Shown one piece after another: positions 10,748 through 21,357 of a stretch of DNA of 64,000 nucleotides. Made by a program: the position numbers and the translations under genes. This DNA is from Flammula alnicola (lineage: Eukaryota; Basidiomycota; Agaricomycetes; Agaricales; Strophariaceae): contig JADNRV010000063.1 of NCBI GenBank assembly GCA_015499995.1, positions 1 to 64,000 on the forward strand. The letters are read 5' to 3'. The notes below the pieces were generated by a model that did no database searches, had not been told where the DNA came from, and worked only from the letters and a program-made list of their open reading frames with translations. Every line of letters starts with the position of its first letter. The first letter of the stretch is position 1.

Positions 10748-13686
10748 ATGACCGAGCGCGAGCTCCGTTCGAACACGCGCAGCACGGCCGCAGCGGCCGC
10801 GCCCCTCTCGCCACCCAAAGTCCGCAAGACGCGCAAGCGGTTCCAGTCCAACGCGGACGAGTCGGCCAGCAAACGGAGCAAGACCGACGCCGTGGACGAC
10901 GCAGCAGCCGAGGAGGACGAAATCGCCGCGGGAAAGGGGGGTCGGAAGGGGAAGAAGAAAGAGGGAGGCAAGGCGAAGGCGACGACGGGCAAGGGCGCCA
11001 AAGGAAAGGCGGCGAAAAGGTGCGCACGCTCGCTTTGCGAGCATTTCGTATGCCTAACCCATGCACCCACCTCCCCAGCCGTAAAACGTCCGCCCAACGT
11101 CGTCAGGAAGACGAGAACGAGAACGCGAAGGGCACCCCAGCCCGTCTGACGCCGTACGTACCCCCTCCCCCTCTCTTTTTTCGTACAAAAATGCAACTAA
11201 CATGTTCGTTGCAGCGTTGCGCGGAAACTCGAGGCCGCCGCAACATCCGTGGCGCCTCCTGAGCGCGCTGCGCGCACCGCGACCGCCTCCGTTCTCCCTC
11301 CGCCTCCCACCGTCTCGAGCACCCGCGCACGTGTGGCACGGGAGCCCGAAGTCACCGCCATCAAGACCAGAAACGCGCAGAGTGGCGAAACCGAGGACGA
11401 CGCCGAGCGGGACGGCGCCGAGGAGGACGACGACGACAACGACTATGACGCCGAGCAAGGCGACGACGAAGGTGAACACGCCAGCCGCAGCGACAGCGCC
11501 GATACCGGCGATAGCAGCAGCGACGACAGCCACAAAGCCGACGACAGCAGCGACGAGGAGAGCGGTGCGGCGAGCGAGAACGACAACGCCGCCACCGATG
11601 ACGACAACGACACGCGCAAGGACAAACCGCGCGCGACGAAAGCCGACGCCGCCACTGACGACGACGATGACGCCCCCGACACGCGCGCGACGAAAGCCGA
11701 CGCCGCTGCTGACGACGACGACGACGACGACGACGCCCCCGACACGCGCAAGAGCAAACCGCGCGCGACGAAAGCTGACGCCGCCGCTGACGACGATGAC
11801 GACGACGCTGACGCCGCCACCGACACGCGCAAGAGCAAACCGCGCGCGACGAAAGCCAACGACGCCACCGCCGACGACGACACCAGCACGCGCAAAGGCG
11901 AAACCACCACTAAGAAAGCCAAGCCGGCTCCCAAGAAAGCCCAGCCAGCTCCCAAGAAAGCCCAGCCAGCTCCAAAGAAGAACGAAGACGGCCCCGTCGC
12001 CGTTTCCGTGGCTCGCGCCCCACCCGCTGTGAATGCAAGTGCCGGCGATGGGGCCCCTCCTGCCATCACTCTTCGTATAGGCCCGCCGAAAGGCAAACCT
12101 CGTAGTCAGCACGGCAAGCCTTCCACTGCTGCTGCTGACGGCGACGGTAACCACCACATCGGAGCGCCTGACCAAGGCAGTGACACCGTCACCACTGCTC
12201 TTGGACAGGTCAAGTCCACCACCACCACTACCCGCGTACATCGGAGCGATGAAAGCATCACCATCGCTCCTGATCACGGTATTTATTTTATTCTTGTATT
12301 AATCATGTATTTAGTATTTAAATATAGATGTTGTTATGAACAGTCCACCACGTTCGCTGCCCACTCGTGCTCCTCTACCTGGTCGCCAGACTCATTCCGA
12401 AGCTGGGTCCATAACAAGTGGTGCATCTAGGCCTTATGGAGGGATACTCCGAGGCCGAGCACTTGGCAATGCCGCTAACATAGGAGATTTGAATCCAGAC
12501 AATATGTCTCCTGAGCCTATCGATATCGAAGCAACTGTTAATCTCTTTGTTTCGAAGGAACGACCTTCCTCGCTGGATGTCGACGAGTCAGCCATTATCA
12601 GCGTTCAAATTCCGTATGTTGAGCAACTGGCTCCTCTTCTTGAAGATGTTGCGAAGTGTTATTCTCCTGTGCGAAGTATGTATATATTTTGTATTTTTGT
12701 TTAAAATTATTATTAACTATTTCTGAACAGGGGAGAATCATCGTATTTATATCCTGGATCGACAGAAGTGGGTTGTCAAAGGTCGCTATAACCAGGTCAT
12801 CGATGACTTGAATTTGCGTGTTAATTGGACGGGATCCCGTAATGGTCCTTCGGTGACACTTTTTTTGGTATGTTCTCTGTTTTTATATTAAGTATATATT
12901 ATTTAAGTATAATAGGAAAACGAGACTGAGGTTGCTTCCGCTATTCCGCCATCATTTCTCTCTCGTCGCTCTGTCTCTCTGCAATCTCGAAGTTCTAGCT
13001 CTAGATCAGTGTCTTCGCGATCACCTTCTGCATCATCTGGGATTGTTACTGGTTCATTGACTGCTCCACTGAATGAGAACACTGGTCCATCTACTCTTCC
13101 TGTACCACACAAGGAGGCACTTCTTACTTTTCTGGAAATCGACACCTCGTTACCTTATTTGGGCTTTCCTGCTGTTTCTGTACTTCGTGCTTGCTTTTCG
13201 AAGTACAAGGAGTTAGACAGGGTTGCGGAAACGATGGAGAAGTTGCGCAATAATGATCACTGGCGGAGGCACGTTGACCAGGCTGGCCTCGAATATTGGC
13301 AACCTACCTACGTCGACTTGGTCAACATCTTTGTTGCGAAGAGCCAGTTCTACTCTGTGTGGAAGAAGCACTTCAAGCGTGCACAAAAGTATCGCGACAT
13401 GGTCGAATGGCTCGACGATGATCCAAATGGTTTATCAAACGAAGACCTTTGGGGAGAAGAAGGGCTTAGTTTTTCGTTCACGGATTTATCGAGATGGCTG
13501 GACAGGAAAGAGGCTATAAAGGGAAAGAAGAAAGAGGTTGCGAGTTCGAGTAAGCAGTCGGGTAGCAAAGAGAAGTCAGGAGAGAAGAACAAGAAGAAGA
13601 AGAGGGAAAAATCTTCGGAGGAAGCAGAGTCAACAGATGTGCCAAGGAAGACTAAAGGCAAAGGTAAAAAGAAGGCTACCGAGTAA
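10748..13686 (+). CDS. accessory protein of the KDZ element, acidic repeats, unknown function
   Basis: Six exons can be joined in frame: 10748-11019, 11079-11153, 11215-12278, 12328-12675, 12731-12867, 12916-13686, giving 888 residues. All introns (47-61 nt) have GT and AG ends. The N-terminus is basic (SKRSKTD, KGGRKGKKKEGGKAK), then comes a long low-complexity region with Asp runs alternating with TRKSKPRATKADAA units, and a PAPKKAQ repeat. The C-terminal third is better structured (residues about 660-830; WRRHVDQAGLEYWQPTYVDL, FVAKSQFYSVWKKHF), followed by a Lys-rich tail ending KGKGKKKATE. I do not recognise a named domain. Charge pattern and likely nuclear signals suggest a DNA- or chromatin-associated role (inference). 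It ends 17 bp before the transposase ATG, on the same strand. Confidence 0.75.
11600..11870 (+). repeat. in-frame tandem repeat encoding Asp runs and KPRATKADA units
   Basis: Four to five degenerate copies of a unit of roughly 60-75 bp coding for an Asp run, then DTRKSKPRATKADAA. The copies differ mainly in the length of the GAC run, as expected from replication slippage. The antisense strand is open only as a by-product of the repeat. Confidence 0.7.
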
Positions 13687-13703
13687 GCAATTTTTTCTCT
13701 TTT

Positions 13704-16107
13704 ATGATTGTAAATTTCCATAAATCGTGGTATCGTATTTTGTACAATAGCTGGCTTGTGACTTGTGTTATGGCTCTATCGTTTGTGTCTCGATCTTGGG
13801 TTGTCATCTGGCTTTTGCTCTGGTTTAATCTGGTGTCTTTGGCTTCTGCAAGTCAAACAGAAAGCTTTCCAAATATTTCATTCAGGGCTTTCAGTCAAAT
13901 AATTGAATCGAACTTTGGCCCAAATATATCTCTGGCAACTGTCTTGGTTCTTTTGTTTACTCTCACGGAAAATGCAGATCTCTTAAATCTTCATTTTCGC
14001 CAACAGCATCCAGTATATTCAAGAGAAAACAATATTCAAATATCTGGATGGATCATTGGTCTAACGAAAGCATTAAAACGCCGATTAGGAAACAAGACCA
14101 GTACATTGTTTTCTGATGATGATGATGAAGCCAGCTTATCAGCGAAAGATAAAACCAATTGCATTGCTACCAAGCTTGATGAAATGGCTGTTGGATTAGA
14201 TTTGACGCCTTATAATGAAGACAATGCTTATACTGGAAAGCTGCTTCCTATTTCTCTTGAAGAAATTCAACCAGTACATGTAATATGTCCATCTTCCTTC
14301 GTCTGTGGAACTGCTGCATGCAAACCAAGGTCATTAGTTCAGGATACACGCAATCGTGATATACCACTTGTGACATTAATCAAAGACCACAAGATTTACA
14401 AAAATGTTCCTGTGTTAACTGGCAAATGTCCTGAGTGCAATACATCTTATTCAGCAGATCATGAAAGATTTTTGCATAATTTTCATGGAACCAAACAACC
14501 GAAGCGAGTATATCTTAACTCTGCAAAGTATCTCAAAATTGGCTCTAATTTATGGGCTGACCGGGCATTTTCGGGATCTGCTATCAATGCAATGTATAGC
14601 TTCCATGCCTCAGCTTCTGCATATTCAGACTACTGGAATAATACATATGGAACAGCATCCTTAAATGTTGGTCGTGCTCATATTTGGCAAGCCTTTGTCC
14701 AAGATTCATTGCGTACAATTGCCAGCGAGTCTAATATTGATCTTGAACTTGATGATCCTCTTAATATTACAGAGGTCACTACTCAGGCATATGCGATTTT
14801 GGGAGAGGCAGGAATTATCAGAGCAGCTGATCAACATTCCTGTGCTGAATGTACTCAGGAATATAAAAAATCAAGTGATGCTGTTTTTCAGGATCCAGCA
14901 GCTGTGGTTGGAGTTGATGAAAATCATGCTGTACCTCCATTAGCTGAAAATGTTCAAGAGAATCATCAACGTTCAGCTTCACCTATGTCTGAAGATAGCT
15001 TGGATGACACAGATATGATGAACATTGATAAAAAGTTTGTGAAAATGGTTGTTCTTGATGGAATTGTAATGGGACCAACGGTAAATCTACTACTTAGTAT
15101 CTGACTTTAACAGGAGGCTAACTTATTATTTATAGCATTGTGCAATTGATAACTGTGCAAATAGTCTCTCAAATTCTCGAGGTGGATCATTGTGTGGATA
15201 TCATCTACAGGAGTATGGATCTCGGTGCCTTGTTCGTGATTGTACAAATATTCGAGTTGACAACACTTGTGCATGTCAGACACACCAGGGAGAGTGGAGA
15301 AAATACACCAAGTATCGTGTTCGCCAAACTCAGTCTGGAGTGCGCAGAATGTTACAGCGGCCAGGAGAAACTCAGTCTTGGAATCCACATCGAAGGGGAC
15401 CAAATCTACAACGTCATGATGATGATAGTGAAGATCCTCCACCAGTACTAAATTACTTCAGTCCTGCTCGATATTATTGTGTGGAAACTATTTGTGCACC
15501 ATGTGGAGTTGTAATTGCATGGACAAAATTTGACAGATCTGAATCTCCAACAAATATCTTGAACTTCTTGGAGTCTGTTTATCAAACAGAAGAATCTCGT
15601 CCAGATTATATATGTATTGACAAAGGCTGTAAAGTTCTTGAAACTGCTGTTAGCAATGGAAGTTGGGACACTACATGGAAAAAAACCTCACGGTTTATTG
15701 TGGACACATATCATTACATCAATCATCGTGTTACCGATTACCTTTGTAGAAAGTACTGTAATCCTTCACCGGGTGATGGATCAGCTCCCAATCTTGTTAT
15801 TATCGCATATGATGATACTGGTCGTGCATATGCCCAGAAAGCTTTTAATACACAAGTTTGTGAACAATTAAATGCATGGCTTGGGGGATTTGAAACAATT
15901 CTTAAACGCATGACACCGGGCAATTTCAACTGGTTCTTGCACACGATGCTATTTTATCACACAAAATATGTGATTGCTAAGCAAAAGAGAAAAGCAGAAT
16001 CTCAGAATAATGGTGGCAATGATGACGAAGATGAAGACTTGGGATTAGATGAACCAGAATCAGATACTAGTGATGAATCTGACTCTGACTCTGATGTTTC
16101 AGAATAA
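13704..16107 (+). CDS. KDZ-type transposase with CxC5- and CxC6-like cysteine clusters
   Basis: Two exons, 13704-15080 and 15136-16107, joined in phase across a 55-nt GT-AG intron; 782 residues. A second in-frame ATG at 13770 is possible. Residues about 190-255 hold the CxC5-like cluster (VICPSSFVCGTAAC ... GKCPECNTSYSADHERF). Residues about 460-510 hold the CxC6-like cluster (HCAIDNC, LCGYHL, CLVRDC, CACQTHQGEW). A predicted RNase H-fold catalytic part follows (YICIDKGC, VDTYHYINH, CEQLNAWLGGFE), with D and E residues in plausible catalytic places. The C-terminus is acidic. KDZ enzymes cut and paste DNA at the terminal repeats. No internal stops. Whether every catalytic residue is present needs an alignment. 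Confidence 0.85.
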
Positions 16108-16500
16108 ACAACAAAATAAATATCTACTCTAGTCTATAGTAGGTGTACGATAAAGAGCAAGGGTTCAAGTTAGCATATGAGAGGAGATTACCAAAGCAGT
16201 GTACAGTAGGTGTATGATAGAAACATTAAAATAGCAGTGTATAGTAGTGTACTAGTGTAAATATGTTCTCATTCCTTACTGCAGTCCACAGAAATTCTAT
16301 TTTGTAATAAAATAACACTTTTTATGTTAAATTTATCTTATTCCTTTCCGGAGTCCGCAGGAATCCACCGGAATTCCTTCCAATTCCACCGGAATTCCAT
16401 CATTCCATGTGGATTCACTTCAATTCCATGTGGATTCCCTCCATTCCATGTGGATTCCCTCCCATTCCACATGGAATCAGTGGGGGAGTGAAAAGTACTG
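16108..16500. repeat. right end: non-coding stretch, GGAATCC array and terminal repeat
   Basis: 16108-16335 is AT-rich 3' flanking sequence of the transposase gene with no recognisable feature. From 16340 to 16480 GGAATCC, GGAATTCC and CATTCCATGTGGATTCC units repeat, mirroring the left array. The element ends in AAAAGTACTG at 16500, beside the target duplication. Confidence 0.72.
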
Positions 16501-17423
16501 GGGTCCACCACCAAGAGCACTACGGCCCATGGCAGGGTCCCTCTGGGACAGCGGGTTGGCCGCAGCCATCTGAGCATAGCTCTGACGGGTAGACGGATAA
16601 CCGGCTGGCCGGGGGGGGATAGGAGGCGGGGGCCTCAGGTAGGAGTCTGCCGGCCTCTTGCGAGGTTGACGGGGGGCAGGGGCACCCTTCGAAGGCACAG
16701 CCGAAGGCTGCGACTTCGGAGGTGCCGCTGCACCAGATGGCGCTGTGAACGCCGGCGCCCTAGCCTTGCCAGTGGACTTCCTAGTCCTGGGTGCTGGGGT
16801 TGCGGATGAAGTCCCAGTGTCCGTGTCAGTGTCCATAGGACCTGACCTGGAGGCACCAGGGAGGATGGAGGCCGTGGAGGCATGAATCGTCTCCTCATGG
16901 GAGGAGACTGAAGCCACAACCGTCGAAGTAAGTTCGTGGACGGTGCGATTACCGTCCGCGTTGAGTGTAGTGGCTTCCCACCACGAAGATGAGTACACCG
17001 CTGAGATAAACCCAACGATGGACGATGCGAGAGGTCGAGAGACCTCCGAACCAGCACTATCCAAAGCCTCGCCGCCGGAACGACGAAGCCAGGACGATGC
17101 CATCTGGAGAGACTCAGAGAGTCGATGCATCACCTCAAAGTCTTCCTCTGGAGGTGCGGTGGTGCTATCGCGGGTAGAAGGACCTGCAGGGGGGGCTTCC
17201 TCCCCATACATGTCCTCGTCTTCGTCGCCAGGATTGCCCTCTTCGCCATAGGGCACCTCACTGTCATCGTGGATAATCGAGGACCGCGATCGGGGTCGAT
17301 CGGGCCTCGGAGTAAGTTGCCTCGTCTGCTGAGGAACTGGGGATGCGTACACCTGCCTCTGGGGGGAGGGAGATGCAGTAGACTGCGCTGCCTGAACAGA
17401 CGCAGTGGTAGAGGGGGCCAGCC
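16501..17423 (-). pseudogene. LINE ORF1, middle part (copy a)
   Basis: ORF1 segment between the KDZ transposon and the copia element, open on the minus strand. It is Pro/Ala/Ser-rich with an acidic stretch (GEEGNPGDEDEDMYGEE) and basic patches (KPRKRPADSYLRPPPP-like). This low-complexity N-terminal region precedes the zinc knuckles in all copies. No enzymatic motif is seen. Confidence 0.8.
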
Positions 17424-17802
17424 TGTTAAAACTGCCTGCACATGTCTCCAAGTTATCTTATCTTATCTTATCTTATCTCTTATCTTATCTCTTATCTGCA
17501 CTTCCTCCTTTTCACTTGTTGTGCATTTGTAGATTAGATTCTTATCAAGTTCTAGATCATCTCCAGATCATCTCCAGATGCTTTCTAGATCCTTTCTATT
17601 TAGTATATAAAGTCTTTTGACATTTGCCAGAAGTCCTTAGTTACTCACTCTGGACTTCAGGCAAGTAGTTAGTATTTTGCCCAATACAATTAGTTACTCA
17701 CTCTGGACTTCAGCTTACTATAGCTCCTGTGTCCCTCGCTTCGAGTTGCTCATATTAGGTGCACAGCTGCATCACACGTTCCCGCGCTTGCCACCTTTAA
17801 CA
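17424..17802 (+). repeat. copia 5' LTR
   Basis: Starts TGTTAAA and ends TTTAACA. Contains a CTTATC microsatellite (17457-17495), a TATATAA-like box near 17603, and a duplicated block (TTACTCACTCTGGACTTCAG occurs twice). This duplication is absent from the second copia element's LTR. Confidence 0.92.
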
Positions 17803-17814
17803 GGTTATGGGCCC
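17803..17814 (+). other. primer-binding site, initiator tRNA-Met half
   Basis: GGTTATGGGCCC directly follows the LTR. It is complementary to the anticodon arm of initiator tRNA-Met (GGGCCCATAACC, including the CAT anticodon), the half-tRNA priming known from Drosophila copia. Confidence 0.8.
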
Positions 17815-18185
17815 CGCGCTCTAAGCGCTTCAAACAGGTGTTTTGCGAACGAAATCTATTAGTAGTTAGCTTTCATCAGGCATATTACCTCTCATTACTT
17901 GTAAACCCTTGCCAGGCCCGGCCTTATATTGCCGCTGCTAGTAAGGACGAGCTTGCACGCCATTAGGGCTGAGTTACACTCGGAACAACCGCCTGGACTC
18001 CGAGTTACATACACTTTTATATAGTGTTGTCTAGAATACTCTAGTTTACACTTTCATTTCATTTCCGAGTTCGCCGCACCTACTGCGCACGGAACGCCAT
18101 ACAACTCATTTACACATATCCGGACACTATTCCGCATATCCCAGCCGACTCGCGCTCCTCCGCTCTCCACGGATCCCTCGCAATC
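17815..18185 (+). other. copia leader
   Basis: Untranslated leader between the primer-binding site and the gag ATG. It holds only short reading frames and no recognisable feature. Confidence 0.6.
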
Positions 18186-18960
18186 ATGTCTTCTTTACAC
18201 ATGCCCCAAATCACTAAATTGAATGCTTTCAATTATAACACTTGGTCCGGTGATATGCAGGCCTGGCTTCGTGCAAACGGCGTCTGGCGCATTGTAAACG
18301 GCACATCAACCAAGCCTACACTCCCTGCAACCCCTACAGCAGAGGAGACCAAAGCATTTGATGACTGGACGCTTAAATCAGACAAAGCGTCCGGAATGAT
18401 GTATATGCTTGTAGAGGATGATCAGAAGATCCACTTCAATGGAATTGAGGATGATCAGAAGATCCACTTCAATGGAATTGAGGATGATCCGGTCAAGATC
18501 TGGACCGCTCTGCGCGATATCCATCAGCAGAAGCGTCCGGGCGCACGCTTTAATGCCTATGATGACCTATTCTCCATCCGGAAGCAAGAGGATGAAACTC
18601 TTCAGACTTTGATGAATAGAGTTGATACCTCCATTCGCCGCATCCAGGACCTTCGCCCTACCGGATTCGACCTTGCCAAGCTCGATGATGAGCTCGCATC
18701 CATGGCAATGATCCGCGCGCTTCCGGACGAGTACAGCACCTTCGCTTCATCTCTGTTGCTTATGGACAAGCTTGACAAGTCCGCAATTCAGCAGGCATTT
18801 GTCACAGAGGAAGCGCAGCGTCGCCATCGCACCTCGGACGCTCCTACCATTGGATCCGCGCTTAATACTTCATCTGCACCTCCCGCGCTCAAATGCACGT
18901 TTTGCGGTATGTCCAATCACACACAAGACAAGTGCAACCGCTTTATCAAAGCGCAGCAAA
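18186..18960 (+). pseudogene. copia Gag
   Basis: Starts at ATG 18186. Residues 1-230 show the copia Gag core (LNAFNYNTWSGDMQAWL, DPVKIWTALRDIH). The nucleocapsid knuckle CTFCGMSNHTQDKC fits C-x2-C-x4-H-x4-C. A 33-bp tandem duplication at about 18415-18480 repeats EDDQKIHFNGI. One A appears to be missing near 18960, so the protease continues in another frame. Confidence 0.85.
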
Positions 18961-20340
18961 CGCGCAGGAGAGCGTGCGAGAATATCGCAAGAAGGGCAGG
19001 AAAGCGAACAAAGCGCAAGAGACCACTCCAAAGTCCGAGGAGAATGTTACAGAGTATGCTGGAAATGCGAGTGCTCTCTCTACCTATGATCCATCCACAT
19101 TGCAGAGTGATGCTGACTTCCATTGGCTTGCAGACACAGGGGCCACTTCTCATATGACCCCTCATCGTCACTGGGTGCGCAATTACACGCCATATCGCGT
19201 CCCAGTCAAGCTAGCAGATCACACAATCATCTACTCTGCAGGTATTGGTACTGTGTTGTTCAGTCCCATTATCAATGGAAAGGAATCTCGTTCTGTAGAG
19301 TTAACCAGAGTCTTGCATGTACCCCAACTCCGAAATAACTTATTGGCCTGTCTTTATCTCACAAAGCGCAAACACATCAAACTGGAAGTTGATGAGACTA
19401 CCATGTACTTTAAACGCGCTCAAAAGACACTATTTACAGCCACAGTGACTTCGGAGAACACAGGTGTACTTGATGGTGTTACTGAGCCTATTCCGGAGTT
19501 TGCCAATGTCTCTGCCACTCTGCCATTTGATTTAAACCTCTGGCATCGTCGCCTTGGCCACCTAGCTACGACGCGATTCAGAAACTGCTCAAGGGCGAGT
19601 TGGTGACTGGACTTGTGCTTGACTCCAAGTTGCAACCAGATCCTATTTGTGAACCATGCCTCGCAGGCAAAATGACGTCCAATCCATTCCCAACCTCGCA
19701 TAGTCATTCTACTACTCCGCTAGAATTGATCCACACTGATCTCCATGGTCCTCTTCCTGTTCCTACTCCAGAAGGTTACCGTTACTGGGTGACCTTCATT
19801 GATGACTGCACCAAGCTTCGCGCTGTAATGCTGTTAAAACGGAAGAGTGACACATTTGAGGCATTCAAGACGTTTAAAGCGCATGCTGAAAACCAATTGA
19901 ATTGCAAGATCAAGTCTATGCAGGATGACAAGGGTGGTGAATTTATGTCTAATGCTTTTATTCACTTTACGGATCAATGTGGCATTGTGCGACGCCATAC
20001 TACGCGTAATCGCCCCCAACAGAACGGAGTTGCAGAGCGAGCAAACCGCACTATTGCGGATCATGTTACTGCTATGCTCAATGAAGCGCACCTTCCTGCA
20101 TCGTTCTGGGCGCACGCTTTGGCTGCATATATACATGTCTGGAATCGACTTCCTACTGCACCTCTGCCTAATACTACTCCGTATGCAGAATGGTACAAGA
20201 AGAAACCAGATGTGAGCCATCTGCGCGTTTGGGGCTGCACTGCATATGTCTACATTCAAAGAGACAAACGCAAGTCGCTTCAGCCACACATGGAGAAGTG
20301 CATCTTTGTTGGTTACCCTGCTGGTTACAAGGGTTGGCAG
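18961..20340 (+). pseudogene. copia protease and integrase, frameshifted
   Basis: The aspartic protease motif ADTGATSHM lies at about 19130-19156. Integrase follows: the zinc-binding LWHRRLGH and PICEPC, then the catalytic D (HTDLHGPL), D (DDKGGEF) and E (VAERANRT). By eye there is one extra base near 19565, which moves the frame inside the zinc-binding region, and one missing base near 20350, seen by comparison with the second copia copy. Not translatable as one protein. Confidence 0.85.
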
Positions 20341-21357
20341 TTCTACAACCTGCCACAAAGAAGTTTATTATCTCTGAACGTGCTGTGTTTGATGAGCGTC
20401 ACTTCCCTGGCATTGCTGGCTCTGGCCCACTCGCCAAAAACGCTCTTATGCCAATTGGCACACCTTTGGAACCGGAGAGTGCTCCTTTTGTGCCGGAAAT
20501 CGGGGGGGATGATCATGATGATAATTTGATTCCTCCTGCGCAAATTCCGCATCCTGCTGTTATTCCTGCTCACCCGCACCTCTAACGCACCTGATGCTCC
20601 TCCTGAGCCTCCTGTTGTACCGCTTATGCCAGAACAGCCTCCTGCACCTGCGCCTCGCACTCCTACACCACCACCGCAGCCTAGACGCTCTACACGTATT
20701 TCTAAGCAACCCGGTGAATGGTGGAAAGTCACACCTGCTCCGCCACCTCCAGTTGAGGAAGACGGTGATGCAGCTGATGATGAAGGTCTTGAGTATGTGC
20801 AATTTGCTGGTGCTGCGTCGACTTCAGATCCTCGCAACTACAGGCAGGCAATGAAGGGCGACGATGCAGACAAGTGGCGTGATGCTGCAAATGCAGAGTA
20901 CAATACTTTGCTCCAGAATGGCACTTGGGAGTTAGTTGATCTCCCACCTGGAGAAAAGGCCATTGGCTCTGGTTGGGTGTTTAAAGTCAAACACAATGCG
21001 GATGGTTCTATTGAGCGCTACAAGGCTCGCTTGGTCCCAAGGGCTATCTATAGTCAACGCCCTGGAGTCGACTATCACGAGGTCTTTGCTCCCACATTCC
21101 ATCCTGCAACTCTGCGCATGATCTTTGCATTGGCTGCACTTGAGAACCTTGAACTGCGCTCTGTAGACATTTCAGCTGCTTTTACCAATGGTGACCTAGA
21201 TGAGTGGATATACATGATGCAACCTGAAGGTTTCCACCAAGGTGGACCTAATATGGTTTGCAGACTCCGAAAATCCCTCTATGGTCTCAAGCAGTCTGCG
21301 CGTCAATGGAATATCAAGTTGCATGCTGCTCTCACTGAGATGGGCTTCAAACGCGTT
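20341..21357 (+). pseudogene. copia RT, N-terminal half
   Basis: Variable Pro-rich linker followed by RT: GSGWVFKVKHNADGS, VDYHEVFAPTFHPATLR, DISAAFTNGDL and LYGLKQSARQW. A CTAT duplication near 21045, seen in both copia copies, is compensated here by a missing C, so the frame reads RAIYSQRPG. The gene is cut at 21357 by the nested LINE and resumes at 24625. The frame happens to continue into the LINE. Confidence 0.85.

Larger units (their letters stand above)
10253..16500. mobile_element. KDZ-type DNA transposon with two genes
   Basis: A 6.25-kb element inserted in LINE ORF1. Comparison with the uninterrupted ORF1 at about 50029-50060 shows GGTCCACC on both sides (10245-10252 and 16502-16509), an 8-9 bp target duplication. 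The ends form imperfect inverted repeats: left GAGTTCTTATGTGTCCCCCAC, right (reverse complement) CAGTACTTTTCACTCCCCCAC. Subterminal arrays of GGAATCC/GGATTCC follow on both sides. Inside lie an 888-codon accessory gene and a transposase gene with CxC5/CxC6-like clusters, both intact, so the element may be autonomous. Assignment to KDZ rests on recognising the cysteine-cluster domains; 8-bp duplications are known for Zisupton-type elements. Confidence 0.85.

Noticed and set aside
10570..12277. Long minus-strand frames (208 and 407 codons) opposite the accessory gene
   Set aside because: They are antisense by-products of GC-rich repeats; the spliced plus-strand gene has consistent exon phases and codes for a sensible charged protein.
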